Shown piece after piece: positions 1 through 12,862 of a stretch of 64,000 bases of DNA (positions within the stretch are counted from its first letter, which is position 1; each line of letters starts with the position of its first letter). Source of the DNA: Liquidambar formosana (taxonomy: Eukaryota; Streptophyta; Magnoliopsida; Saxifragales; Altingiaceae); the NCBI GenBank assembly GCA_039720395.1, contig CM077831.1, positions 12,243,803 through 12,307,802 on the forward strand, given 5' to 3'. Both the position numbers and the translations under genes were made by a program. The notes beneath the pieces are model-generated. The model did not search any database. It was not told the DNA's origin and saw only the letters and a program-made list of their open reading frames with translations.

Positions 1-2227
1 TTAAGGGGTATAGTCCATAATCATCATCCAAACACATACATACAATCTCATTGCATAATGTAAAGAAAAACTGTAAGCATTAAAACATATGGGCATTATG
101 GTAATTCTCTTGAATGATTTACATTAATCTCATTAATGCATCCTAATCTTATTAGGTTTAAACAAAAATATCCAGAATTAAATAAAGTCTTAACATTTAA
201 GACATTTAGTTTCAATTAATCAAATTAATAGAAACATATAAAGTTTCCTAAAATAACTCTAATATCCAATATTAGGGTTTCCTTATTTAAACAAAACAAT
301 TTCATTTAATTAAGAATTTCCAGATTTTAATTTAATCCCCAATTGTATTTTAAACCATTTAAAACATTATAAAATTAATCAATATTAATTAAATAATTAA
401 CATGGGAATTAAATAAAATCAATTAAATGATGAATTAGTGTATTAGGATTTCCTAAAACCCTAAACCCTAAATGCATAACCCTAAACCCTAAATGCAAGC
501 CCTAATCATTAAATGCCTTATGATTGGTCATTTAATAACCAATCATTAAAACCCTAGGTTCATATGGTATTTAATAAAAGGGATTAGGGTTTAATTAATG
601 CCAAATAGGGTATTAATTACCCTTAATTAATTACACTAATTAGGGTTTCCAAAACCCTAACCCTAGACATCATTAATGGTATTAATTATGCCCTAACAAT
701 TAATAACCATGATTGGTCATTTGATGACCAATCATTAACTCTTAATTATGGTAATTAATATTCCAATTAGGGTTTTAATTAATGCCATAATGAAATTAGG
801 GTTTCATCATTAACTCAAAATTAGGGTTTCATCCTTAACTCTACGCAGCCGTCACTACCAGGGGGCTGCCTGAGCTTGGCTAGGCTGCCATGGCCACCAA
901 CGACTGTGGGAGGCCATGGCCAGTCATGGGAGAACATCCTAGGGGTGTGGGACAAGCCTCTGGACACGTGAGAAGTGGTGGAAGTGGCTGCCATCATCAA
1001 GAACAATCAGGGTTTCCAAAACCTATTGCTGGAGCCATTGTTGCAGACCTTGAAGGTCACAATAGCTTCTAAATCCTTATCAATTTGACTCCTCCATTGA
1101 AACCAGCTTTTGTATCATGTCCCTACATGAAATACTAAGCTCATAGAAGAGTTTTGGATGATCAAATCATCACCAATTGTTCTAAACAATTAAAACAACA
1201 GTAGGCTGTCCAGAATTTGACAGCATACTGTCCATGGTCAGAAATTGATTTAAAACCCAGCAAGATGAATGAATTAGGCTACCAAACGAATTTTCCCAGT
1301 ATCCTACATGTCTTAGGAAACTAATGCAATTGGTTTCATGCAATTTGGAGTTCCCTAACTCAAGTTCTAATCAAAACTCCATTGATGACTTTTCTGCAGA
1401 GAAAATCTGCTACGCTGTTCATGAAAAATTTTCAAACTTTTTGAATCTTTTTCCATCAAAACCTTTTTGAAACTTAAAGAAAATCATATACACATGATAT
1501 ATAATGATCCTCCAATGATCTTCCATCATAAATACAGCATCTTTAATTAGAATTAATTGCAAGAACCTTAGGGTTCTAAAACCCAGATTCAGCCTCCATG
1601 GTGTTCTTCTCCTTCTTCCTTCTGTTCTAGCATCTTAATCCAATTATGATGCATCTAAATGCTTGGGAACCTTTCCCTACCATGTCTAGAACATAACCCA
1701 AGTGGTGGCAACCATTGCCATGCCTTTGATCTCCATCAATAACTCAAAGTTGTGGCTATTGCATCATTCCCGAGCAAAACTGTCTTTCCAGACAGCCTGT
1801 AGTAAAAAATTCATAACTTTCACTACAGAACTCGGATTGACGCACCGTTTGTTGGGTTGGAAAGCTTATTCAAAGAGCTTTCTAACCATATATGGCTCGA
1901 AAATTTTGGAGAAGAACTCTGAATTCGGCATGCAAAACAAGATGATGGTTTTTCATGGCTACCATGAAAACTGTTCATAACAGTTTTATAAAACCCTAGT
2001 TTCCTTATTCTTCTTCTCCAAACTCAAACCCTATGCAACCTATTGCATCCATGGCTACACTTAACCATCAATAAGAAGAGGAGTAGAAGAGAATTGACCT
2101 AGGGTTCCAAACCCTAGGTTCAGCCATGGAGGAAAACCAATTATGCAGAAAAATTTTCCAGATTTTTGAATCATTCAACTACACCATAATCACCAGCCCA
2201 TATGTATTTTGTATTATGCATAATCAT

Positions 2228-2240
2228 GGCTCTGATACCA
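2228..2240 (-). promoter_or_regulatory. primer binding site, initiator Met tRNA
   Basis: The minus strand reads TGGTATCAGAGCC one base inside the 5' LTR. This is the complement of the 3' end of plant initiator methionine tRNA including CCA, the usual primer of Copia elements. Confidence 0.9.
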
Positions 2241-2241
2241 C

Positions 2242-3892
2242 TGTTGGGAATCGAACAATAGGGAAAAATAGAAGTGCGGAATATAAAAATTTTTCCTACG
2301 ATTCCCAATCCCATGAATCTAACTATGCATAACACAAAATCAAACCCTAACTACGAAGAGGGTTAGAACACTTACAGAATTTTTGTCTTCTCCTTTTTGC
2401 TCCAAGCTTTGATTCCGGACAGCGGTGAATGAGCAGCCCAAGTGTGCTGCCTCCAACGGTATCCACACCTAGCTAGAGCTTCAAGTCCTTTCCTCCTTTT
2501 CCTTGTTGTTGCTAGTGTAGGAGAAGAGAGGAGAGAGAGAGGGGGAGGCTGGAAATTCTGGCCAGCCCTTGGTGTCTTCTCAAAAGTGATGATGTCACAC
2601 ATCATAGTGTGACTTAAATAGTCCACACTAAAGGGGCCGGCCCTAGGGGGGAAACCCTTTTAGGGTTTTATGCAATTTCCCTAAATTGCACAATAACCCC
2701 TATTGTTTATATCAAATACAAGCGTGGCCTCAAAGAACTATTCTTTATGCACTCATACCCTTTCTCTCATAGACTTAAAAGCTCATCTTGCATGATCAGT
2801 GTGTGACCCATTGGGTTCACATCATCAAGTAGTAGGAATAGCACGAGGTGTGCACAATGGAACTCTTTCCATTTAGGGTCTAATTGGAACTCCTTCCAAT
2901 TCCCTGATTGATTATAACTCACTTATATCAATTAGGGCTTCTACTAACCATGAGTAACACCTAGCATATGGCTCATGGTGTGGTCCTTAATGAGGTGAAT
3001 AGTCATTTACAAAGAACCCTTCTGTTATAGTTTATAGGTTACAATTGCATCCTTCCTTCAACACAATGTCTCCAATTGAACTAATAGGACATGGAAGTCT
3101 GTCAAGTCCCTAGTTCAATTACTTTATACTCATTCATAGATATCAACTCATCGATGAACTCATGAAACTCTTTTCATATTCATCCTACCATGGCCATGGA
3201 TTTAATGAGTTATATTATGAATGCTATATGAGACATTCTCTCTCTTTTTCCTGAGAGTGATGGATCCCTTGTTGATCACTCACATGCCTTCATACACATA
3301 GCAGTAGGGCCAATGAACACCTTTGCAGACCCCTGAATAGGATCTGCACTTAGTGTTATCAAACTTCTAAAGCTACATGCATAAGGCAACTATGGTGTCT
3401 CAGGTCTAAGGATTACTTGTACCACTATAACAATGAGAAACTGATTGACAGGCAGGATAAAACTCCATTCAGTTTATCTCATATCTTTGGTCACATTCAG
3501 TGTACCTATTCTTGTAATAGGCACCCACTTGTTGGTTGTAGTGTCTCCACACAAATAGCTTGAGACTAGCTATCCTCCTATAGAGTCAACCTAACAAGTG
3601 CTAGTCCTATGGTTCATTAATGTCCATCATAGTGAACCTTCAACTAGGAATGCTTTAGGAGTTTAGTACAGAGATATCTATAGTCTCAAAATTACAACTC
3701 TTTGTAATTCCATATTCTCAACTCTAACTCCATGGACATATTATGTAAATATAAATGATGCATATAAACATAATAGAATAAGCCCTTTTATTAAATCAAT
3801 AATAAATGTGACATACATAAATGAAATCAAATGATTGTTCCTAATCCCTAAACAATCATCTCTATGATTGGCTCTAGGGCATAATCCTAACA
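2242..3892 (-). repeat. 5' LTR of copia-A element 1
   Basis: It begins TGTTGGGAATC and ends ATAATCCTAACA on the plus strand, so it has canonical TG...CA ends on the minus strand. It matches five other LTR copies in the window (9476-11137, 12380-12862 plus 28723-29975, 35680-37371, 37588-39319, 43979-45672). It contains a polypurine stretch near 2520-2550. No short-dyad array like those of the other families is visible in it. Confidence 0.9.
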
Positions 3893-5386
3893 AACACTAC
3901 AGTCATTATGACTAGAAAGTACCCCTTATTATCATATTACAAGTGGATTCATAAAAATCACAATAAATAACCCCCATAAATCATTTCCAAATGAATGATT
4001 TCAAAAACAACATTTTTATAACAAAAATGATGTGAATCAAACCCTAGGTTTCCCATAATTTGTAAAACCTAGCAAATATATACCCCATGCATGATATATA
4101 TGCAACGGCTACCAAATACATGTAAATCTACATGATTTATACCCAAACCCCCATGTAACAAGGGTTTAAAATGAGAAAATGTCCCCTACCTCAAAATGAG
4201 TGAAGATAACGCAAAATCACCACCATAGACATGTAGATCGGGCCTAAGATGCATATACAAGCTCCCCAAAGCAAGCCCTAGCTTCCAAATGCCATGCTTG
4301 ATGACAACAATGGAGATTCCAACTCCAAAACATGACCAAACCTCACAAATACCATGAATAAACCCAAAATGTAAGGATATGATAACCTAATCCCACAAAG
4401 AATGAAAACCCTAACTTTATACATGAGAAAATACCTCTTAAACTTAAAATAAAGCTTGGCCATTAGTGAATCCAAGCTAGAAATGAGAAGATCTAAGGCT
4501 AAAATGCATGAATCCATGGAAAAATTGAGGGAAAACCCTTTTCTCTCTAAACCATCCCTTTCTTTCTCTCTCTCTAGCCCTTCTCCTTCTCTCTTACTCT
4601 AAAGTGGTGAGAATGGGTGAAATGAGTTGGGGTTTGGGTGTTTTAAAACACCCCAGGGGCTCATGCGTCATTTTCTAAATATATATAAAAATTGCTAATC
4701 GAAGGTTTCAGATGTCTGAAAGTTAGTTTCAGACGTCTGAAACTAAACCTCAGAAATCATCTGGAATTTTCAGACGTCTGAAATGTGTTTCAGACATCTG
4801 AAACACACAGACAACTAAAAATTGACAGTCAGTCAGGCTACACCTCATTAGCATAGACATTAGCCTTATTTTCATTAAAAACATTTAAGTAATATTCTCC
4901 ATGAAAATAAGCAAATGAACCCCCATTTGAATCCAAATAAAATATCAGAAAAATCAAATTCCCAATATATCAAAATCTCATTTCCAAGTTTTAGTACAAA
5001 ATCCGTCTCCCGACAGATTTTCCTAAAACAAACATGTGAGGAACCCAATCCAAACATGCTAATAAAATCCCATAAAATCATGGAAGTCTTATAATATCAT
5101 AAACTTCTATTAACGCAAAAAATTATCTTTAAAAATGAAGATTTACAAAAATTCATTTTTCCCAACACTTAGCCAAATTTCAACAGCTTAACTCGAAACT
5201 ACAAATAAGGCCCAACACTCACTTAGGATACTCAATTCATCAAAATAAGTATCAAAACACATATAATATCACATTATCATACAAATAGATTACCCTTACA
5301 TGAGATTATCCAACAAATCAAGGGATTAACTACACTAATTATATTTTAAGCCATAATAATCCCTACTAAGAAAACAGGTCCTCACA
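3893..5386 (-). repeat. LTR-D, fragment of an LTR of a different family
   Basis: The right end reads AGGTCCTCACA, which is a TGTGAGGACCT start on the minus strand. The left end was displaced by copia-A element 1. It contains a pyrimidine-rich tract (4553-4600), a TATA-like run (about 4675-4690) and a dyad array (4708-4801) placed like those of the other LTRs. No PPT or PBS adjoins its right end, so 5387 onward is treated as flanking host DNA. A Ty3/gypsy origin is likely but not shown. Confidence 0.5.
4708..4801. promoter_or_regulatory. dyad array of LTR-D (TCAGACGTCTGA)
   Basis: Dyads TCAGAYGTCTGA or TCAGACATCTGA are centred at 4713/4714, 4734/4735, 4775/4776 and 4795/4796. A decayed left half-site lies in register at 4750. 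Spacing is 20-21 bp. In the minus-strand sense of the LTR the array lies just upstream of a TATATATA run. Confidence 0.7.
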
Positions 5387-8213
5387 ATACTGCTTGGCTA
5401 GGAGTAGTTGATTCAATTCAATGATCAATAAATTATTAAACCATCGATCTGAAATTAAATATGGTTGGTGCATCCTAGCAGGAGGAAGAGGAGGAAGTAT
5501 AGATGATGTACTTTATCGTCGCCTTAAAAATGGCATGGCAAAGAATGAATATGCATGGCGTGAAGTAGGCCGAGAGAGAGCCAGGCGTGGGAAAGCTGAT
5601 AACGATTCCATTGAAGCTAGTTTACAGGTAAAGTTTTTGGAGTATTTCTTTTTTGGGAAAATTACCTTCTGGTTTCGCAAAATTTACATTTCAAAAATGG
5701 ACCTCCTTTGTATTAACGAAGCCTATATCCAAATCACCCCTAATCCGAGTGAAGCTGTTTTGTAATGAAACACCTACAAATCAAAAAATTTACTACTATC
5801 TTAATCAGTTAAAGAAATTTCTCAACATTTTGTGCAAAAGGTTTGCTCCATCTCTATTTCTCTTCTGAATCCCACTGCCTTCCGTTGTGGTATGTGTGTG
5901 AATAGAGGAAACCTAACTCATCTCAATGCCTTTGGGCAGCTAGGATTAAATCATCCAATTTTTAGGTTTTTTTTTTTTGCACATAAACATTTTGTATGTA
6001 ACTATGATACTACTGATGTAGTATCACAAGCTAATAGGAGTTGAGCAAAGTGAGATTGTCAATGTACTTTTTGGCCCATAATCCCACTTTGCATCGCTCC
6101 CATTCACCCGTGACATGGAAGACTCGCTCCTATTATTAAGGTATTTTAAAGAGTCAAAAGCCATCTAATTAGCTTATGGTGGTGTCAAAGTAGGAGAATT
6201 TTTATTTCATTAGTTTTTTTCTTTTTTTTTTTGTTGGTTCCCTTTTTTACTCCTTATTTGTGCTTTGCTTTGGCTCCTTTTTTTATGCTACAAATAAATA
6301 AATAAAAGGTATCTCTATCTCTGCACTGCTATATAGGTGCAGAATGCATTCTAATGGCTATATCGAGGGTATTTTCATCTTTAACTGAGACTTTAGAGTT
6401 AATTTAAGAGGAAATTGGCGATTAGTCTATTTTTTGGTAAAATATTGGCAATTAATCAAGCAAGAGTTTTTCTAACTCAATTAGTCAATGAGGCTGGAAC
6501 TTACTTGTCAATTAGTCACACATTTTTAAAATATTTCTGATTTACCCTTATTAATACTAAGAGCACTCCCTTTTTTGTCATTAAGAGCACCCTATGTACG
6601 TAACTAACTTAGTTTTTAAGTATTCCAAATTTTAAAAACTTATAACTTACAATATACACATTTGTTTTTTTTTTTTTTTTAAAATCATATTTTTGGAATC
6701 TAGCTACTTAACAACATCTTCGAAAAAAGATCCATATTGATTAGGTAATTATTAAAAGAATTAAAACGGTAAAATTTTACTACTTGACTTAGTCTAATGT
6801 AATATTTCATAAAAATGTAAAATTTTACTACTTTCTTACGAAATAATGAAGTGGTAAAATTTTACAGTTTTGTATGATCCACTTCGTAAAACAGTAAAAT
6901 TTGCTGCTATAATGTTTGCTTCTTCTATTTGTTGAGAAAATTTCCAAAAGAAATAAAATAAAAGGAAGGAACAATTTTGTAGTTTTTTTTCCATGGATGG
7001 AGCCAAATCAGTGACGATTTTTGGAAAGACAAGAAGCATTATTGGACCTGGACCCTTGCTATGTTATTCTTTCTTGGCAGTAGGTCTCCCATGACTTGCT
7101 CTTGGCACGGAGCACACTTGATAGGCAGTAGAGAGAGAAATAGGCAAGCCCTTGGATATATAAGCGATCGATTAGAGAGCTCGACCCGCTTAATTCTTTT
7201 CGGTTCCTACTTTCTATGCAATTGCTTGTTAGTATGAATGCCCAACTTCTTAGCTCAACAACCATGATCACCGTGAAAGCACCTCCATGCCAATTGCCAA
7301 CGATAATTTGTGTAGAATTTCCTTAAATTTTATTACATGTTTTCAACTTTATTAATGGAAATTAGCCAATGGGGTTGAGAAGGATGTGGGTGAGGTGTAT
7401 ATAATGAACATATATCTATTAGGATTTGAGTGAGGTGATAAGGAAGGTAAGTGATAAAAATAGGCAATAGGTGGCTGATTAAGTGGGAAAGAAGGTGCTG
7501 CCATGGTTGATATGATGGAGGTTGTGGGTTGGGGCGATGATGATGCTTCAACAGTTTTGAAAATGGGATAAATTTGTTAAGAGATGGCATATTCTTTGCT
7601 TGCTTCACGAGATAGAAGAAGTGAGAAGTTGTGTTTGAATAAAAAAAAGAAGAAGTGAGGAGTTGTGTGGTTGTGATGGATTTGCAGGAAATGGTACACA
7701 CAGAAGAGAAAAGGGGAGGAGATGGGATCAGACTTGGGGCCTGCTAGAAATAAAGAAGAGGGAGAATGTGGGAGAGAAAGAGTGAGAGAAGTTTTGTTTC
7801 ACGTTGGCCTATGTAAAACAAGGTTATTTTCATCATAAACTAGTAAATAGATGATTTGAGTTTTAAAATATAGGGGCTTTGGCCACAAGTCCAAATTTTA
7901 GGACTTATGTGGACATTAGTCTGTTGGGAATTCTTGTGCAACCTTAAATCCACCAAGCAATCCTTAGGACCAAAATACACTCTTATGTACTATATTCACC
8001 CTCAGCGAAAATATCGTTCTCTCTCTTTCTCCCTCTCCCTTTCCTCCTCTCGTTCTCTCTCCCTCTCCCTCTCTCCTTCTTTTTGTCTACAAGTTTTTTC
8101 TTTTTTCACTCCATTAAAACTTGTGATGCCAAAAACCATAGTGGCCAATGATGTAACTGCTCACCCAAGAAACCTCCATTTTTTATTATGTGAAGTCGAT
8201 CAGATCTACAAAT
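5387..8213. other. low-copy flanking DNA, no gene recognised
   Basis: This stretch has no second copy in the window and no LTR, PBS or retroviral motif. It holds poly-T runs (about 6218-6232 and 6665-6681), three perfect GTAAAATTTTAC palindromes (6769-6780, 6817-6828, 6854-6865) and a TATA-like run near 7157. A CT-rich microsatellite (8019-8075) resembles a plant 5' leader. A possible exon near 5480-5627 is listed separately. Other open frames here are short and compositionally biased. Confidence 0.5.
5480..5627 (+). other. possible exon of an unrecognised host gene
   Basis: An open stretch has protein-like composition (motifs SIDDVLYRRL, YAWREVGRERARRGKAD). It is preceded by an acceptor-like CCTAGCAG (ending about 5482) and followed by a donor, CAG/GTAAAG, at 5627/5628. 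I do not recognise the family. Neither neighbouring exon could be identified, so it could be a gene fragment or chance. It lies just outside LTR-D. Confidence 0.25.
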
Positions 8214-8218
8214 CTACT
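8214..8218. repeat. left target-site duplication of gypsy-2 (CTACT)
   Basis: It is identical to 59844-59848. The two copies bracket the whole 51.6-kb nest and show that the outer ends belong to one insertion event. Confidence 0.9.
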
Positions 8219-9475
8219 TATGAACCCACGAAAATGCGCGGCCCACAAGGGTTTAGCAAAAAATATAGACGAGTGTAAAAGACAACAAATGAAAGGAGTC
8301 GCCACCTCATTTTTTAAGGAAAAGAGGAAAACCATAAAAATGTTTTATTTTCAAAACCACATGACTCCATTTTAAAAGAAAAGGTAAACTCTTGAAAACT
8401 AGAAAATTGGATTCGGGGGCTAAGTTACGATGTGGGAAGGTTCTGGGCTAAGCCCATAGGCACCCACATCGCCCGAGTTGGTCTCTTAATTTGATTGGGC
8501 TAACTTAATAACTTAATCACATGCAAATCAATAACAATCAATAGAACACAGCATGTATATCAATCACAAATCCATCCTACTCCTCTAGCAATCATATGTG
8601 ATGGACAAATTCATCCTAATCCACTAGCAATCACAAGCATGAATCCATCCTACTCCACTAGCAGTCATATGTGATGGATAAAAGGACAAAAGAAAAAGAA
8701 AAAGAAAACCTAGGATACTTAGTATCCTAGGGCAGACTTGAACATCAATTGAGCGCCTACATACCATATATGGAAATACATGGATCAAAGTCCACATAGT
8801 TCGAATAGAATAGGGTTGAATCCTAATAGAGAGTCATGGTAAACCTTAGGTTTCCTTCCATAGTGGTTTTCAGAAACAAATGATTCTTAATCAAAATTTT
8901 AATGAAAGATATAAACTTTTGAAAAGAGGGGTGGAAAGAAACCCTAGAATTCACCATATCTCTCTATTAGAAAATAACCCTAGGAGGGAGAAGAGAAAAG
9001 AAGAAATGTTAAGAAAAGTAAATTAGGGCACTTCATACCCTACTTACCTTGTGCAATTTTCTCCATGCGATAGCAAGCTTAAGCAATAACAACCTTATTT
9101 GTAATAAGGCAATTATTACACTTTTTTGCACCCTTACAAGTGCACAAAATCATGTAGAAAACACAAAACACTAATCTGGACAGAATCATGTTAAGGCCTA
9201 AAATCATCCATTTATCACGCAAACAACAAGAATAATGAATAAACACATACCTCAACTCAATCCTACATGCAATGACCTATCCTATATGCATAAAAACCTA
9301 TAAAAAAACATGCTAACAATCATGAAAGACCCTAATAATATCAATAAACATGATAGCAAAATCTATTCTAACCAAAAAGATGATATTTTATGTAAAATAT
9401 AAAAACAAGCCTTCCAACGACGAGCTTTCTTAAGCAAAACTATCCTAAGATAATTTCACGTAAGAAAGTTGTTAC
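8219..9475 (-). repeat. gypsy-2 3' LTR, piece 1
   Basis: It matches the start of the LTR at 56954. It keeps about 170 bp (roughly 8386-8552) that are deleted from the other LTR between short AAAAGAA microhomologies. The terminal TG is changed to TA. The piece is broken by a solo LTR at 9476. Confidence 0.85.
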
Positions 9476-11137
9476 TGTTTGGGAATCATACAAGAGGGAA
9501 GAATAGAAGTGCGGAATATAAGAATTTTTCTCTTTGATTCCACAGCCCATGAATCTAACTATGCATATACAAAATCAAACCCTAACTATGAAGACGGTTA
9601 GAACACTTACAGAATTTTGTCTTCTCCTTTTTTTTTGCTCCAAGCTTTGATTCCGGACAGCGGTGAATGAGCAGCCCAAGTGTGCTGCCTCCAACGGTAT
9701 CCACACCTAGCTAGAGCTTCAAGTCCTTTCCCTTTTTTCCTTGTTGTTGCTAGTGTAGGAGAAGAGTGGAGAGAGAGAGAGAGGGGGCTGGAAAATTTCG
9801 GCCAGCACCTTAGGGTTTCTTCTTGTGATGATGTCACACATCATAAAGTGTGACTTATATAGTCCACACTAGGGGGGCCGGCCATAGGGGGAAACCCTAT
9901 TAGGGTGTGATGCAATTTCTCTAAATTGCACAATAACCCCTATAAATTATATCAAATATAAATAGGCCTCAAAGAACTATTCTTTATGCACTCATACCCT
10001 TTCTCTCATAGACTTTAAAGCTCATCTTGCATGATCAGTGTGTGACCCATTGGGTTCACATCATCAAGTAGTAGGAATAGCACAAGGTGTGCACAATGGA
10101 ACTCTTTCCATTTAGGGTCTAATTGGAACTCCTTCCAATTCCCTAATTGATTATAACTCACTTATATCAATTAGGGCTTCTACTAACCATGAATAACACC
10201 TAGCATATGGTTCATGGTGTCGTCCTTAATGAAGTGAATATGTATCTATCAAAGAACCCTTCTGTTATAGTTTATAGGTTACAATTGCATCCTTCCATTT
10301 ACACAATGTCTCCAATTGAACTAATAGGACATGGAAGTCTGTCAAGTCCCTAGTTCAATTACTTTATACTCATTCATAAATATCAACTCAATGATGAACT
10401 TATGGAAACTCCTTTCCATATTCACACTGCCATGGCCATGGACTGAATGAGTTATATTATGAATGATATATGAGACATTCTCTCTCTTTTTCCTGAGAGT
10501 AACGGATTCCTTGTCGATCACTCATATGCCTTCATACATATAGCAATAGGGCCAATGAACACCTTTACAGACCCATGAATAGAATCTGCACTTAGTGTTA
10601 TCAAACTTCTAAAGCTACATGCATAAGGTAACTATGGTGTCTCAGGTCTAAGGATTACTTGTACCACTATAACATTGAGAAACTGATTGACAGGCAGGTT
10701 AAAACTCCATTCAGTTTATCTCAAATCTTTGGTCACATTCAGTGTACCTATTCTATTAACAGGCACCCACCTGTTGGTTGTAGTGTCTCCACATAAATAG
10801 CTTGAGACCAGCTATCCTCCTATAGAGTCAACCTAACAAGTGCTAGTCCTATGGTTCATTACTGTCCATCATAGTGAACCTTCAACTAGGAATGATTTAG
10901 GAGTTTAGTACAGAGATATATTTACAGTCTCATAATTACAACTCTTTGTAATTCAATATTCTCAACTCTAACTCCTTGGACATATTATGTAAATATAAAT
11001 AATGCATACAAACATAATAGAATAAGCCCTTTTATTAAATCAATAATAAATGTGACATACATAAATGAAATCAAATGATTGTTCCTTTATCCCTAAACAA
11101 TCATCTCTATGATTGGCTCTAGGGCATAACTCTAACA
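9476..11137 (-). mobile_element. solo LTR, copia-A family
   Basis: A complete LTR with no PBS or PPT next to it, flanked by GTTAC (9471-9475) and GTTAT (11138-11142), a 5-bp duplication with one mismatch. The undisturbed site is in the sister LTR near 58040. It is the product of recombination between the two LTRs of a former full element. Confidence 0.9.
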
Positions 11138-11142
11138 GTTAT

Positions 11143-12379
11143 AGAGAGGTGCAATCATCATATCCTACGTAAAATATATGTCCTAGAACACAATAGAAGT
11201 GATTTCATGCTTAAACACATCACAGAAAGCTCTTATGCACAACCTTACTTAACAAAAAGGATAATTATCTTTAGAAAATGATAATCTCTCCAAAAACCCT
11301 ATAAAATCCACTATATGAATACAAACCTAGCATGATTCAACTATATGCAGCATATATAAAATAATCATGATGAGCAACAACTCATAGAATTATCCTAAAC
11401 ATGTTGTATGAAACTTGCGTAAATTTAAGGTTACTGAAACCCTAATTTCACAACTATGCATTAAAACGTATGAAATGACTCTAAGACATGCTCAAATCAT
11501 CATGAATATCATTCATATTATCTATATTAACTAACAGGAGCATCAACTCATGACAATTATCACAACAAATAAGATATATGAACTATACATGATTTAAGAA
11601 GATAAAAAAGATAAAGCCTTCAAAACCTTAGTAAACTAAAGATTATCAAGCATATAAAACCACAAATCATCTTAAAATCATTCATATCACATCATAGAAA
11701 CATTAAATTATCCTAACATGTAGAGCTATAACATGCACTAGAGCTATCATAGAAGGAGACGGAGAAGAAGAAGGAGAAGAACTATATTCCGCAATGGAAA
11801 GGGGTATTTACCTCTTGTAGAACCTCCCTTGCTTTCAAAATCCTTGTTCTCTTGCTTGCCTAGGATTGAAGAGCCTCCTCTTGATGTCCTTCTAGCTCTC
11901 CAAACTCGTAGCTCCCTCTCTCTCTAAGTATAAAGTGCAATTGTCCTCCCTATGTGCTGAATATTATGTCCTTTATATAAAGAACTAACCTCCTAAACCA
12001 ATGGCTAAGATTAATTCATTAAATAATGATCCTAGGGCTATTAAAGACTCTCTTGGTGCTCAAACAACTCAAATTTATACAATCCTTGGAAGAAACAACT
12101 TGCAAGGGCAGAGGAATTCGTCAGAGGAGGGCAAAAGGAGTCAGATTCCTAAACGAAGACAAACTCCTTGGGTGACCATCTAGGCCTAGACGGTTACCCA
12201 AGGGCCCTCTTTTTCTCGCTCCAGTTTTGACTTCTAATCCTGTTAGGAGTCCTACAGGGGTCAAATTAAGTATGATTTTGATGAAATAAAAGCCAAAACG
12301 ACCATGGTTTGAAGGGGAACACATTTTTAGACATTTTAGGACGAAAATCTTTAACCATGGGTGCATGGTTAGGTTTTAC
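11143..12379 (-). repeat. gypsy-2 3' LTR, piece 2
   Basis: It aligns with about 58045-59312. It contains a minus-strand TATATAAA-type box near 11976 and only one hybrid dyad unit (about 12173-12195), where the 5' LTR has three. Its right end, GGTTAGGTTTTAC (12367-12379), is duplicated at 39320-39332 by the copia-A insertion. Confidence 0.85.
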
Positions 12380-12862
12380 TGTTGGGAATCATACAAGAAG
12401 GAAAAATAGAAGTGCGGAATATAAAAATTTTTCCTACGATTCCACAGCCCATGAATCTAACTATGCATAACACAAAATCAAACCCTAACTACAAAGAAGG
12501 TTAGAACACTTACAGAATTTTTGTCTTCTCCTTTTTGCTCCAAGCTTTGATTCCGGACAGCAGTGAGTGAGCAGCCCAAGTGTGCTGCCTCCAATGGTAT
12601 CCACACCTAGCTAGAGCTTCAAGTCCTTTCCTCCTTTTCCTTATTGTTGCTAGTGTAGGAGAAGAGAGGAGAGAGAGAGAGGGAGGCTGGAATTTTCAGC
12701 CAGCTCTTTAAGGAGTTGAACTTGTTGTTGTTAGTGTAGGAGAAGAGAGGAGAGAGAGAGAGAGGGAGGCTAGAATTTTTAGCTAGCCCTTGGGAGTTCA
12801 ACTTCATGATGATATCACACATCAAAGTGTGACTTATATAGTCCACACTTAAGGGGGCCAGC
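12380..12862 (-). repeat. copia-A element 2 3' LTR, distal piece
   Basis: It matches 37588-38066. It contains two similar GA-rich blocks (about 12655-12690 and 12735-12770), an internal duplication also present in the 5' LTR near 37860-37975. It is broken by gypsy-1 after CCAGC (12858-12862). Confidence 0.85.

Larger units (their letters stand above)
1..3892 (-). mobile_element. copia-A element 1, 5' part (partial)
   Basis: Minus-strand Ty1/copia-type LTR retrotransposon running off the left edge. The 5' LTR is 2242-3892, the primer binding site abuts it, and 1-2241 is the untranslated leader. The leader is nearly identical to the leader of the copia-A element at 29976-37587. It is AT-rich, contains telo-box-like AAACCCTAA motifs around 455-670, and holds no recognisable gag. 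A GC-richer island (about 835-1070) keeps short ORFs of about 60 codons in both copies; I do not assign them a function. Its insertion target was LTR-D. Confidence 0.85.

Noticed and set aside
455..670. CCCTAAA motifs as an interstitial telomere
   Set aside because: Units are scattered and interrupted, and they recur identically in the other copia-A leader, so they are part of the element.
2228..2240. tRNA gene
   Set aside because: Only the 13-nt tRNA 3'-end complement is present, not a cloverleaf. It is a primer binding site.
2237..3897. ACCAC/AACAC as a degenerate target duplication making 2242-3892 a solo LTR
   Set aside because: A primer binding site and a matching leader adjoin the LTR on the left, so it is a 5' LTR and the left bases are internal.
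7333..7701. 122-codon minus-strand ORF
   Set aside because: His/Pro/Ser/Leu-biased, no domain, in a purine-rich stretch. Likely chance.
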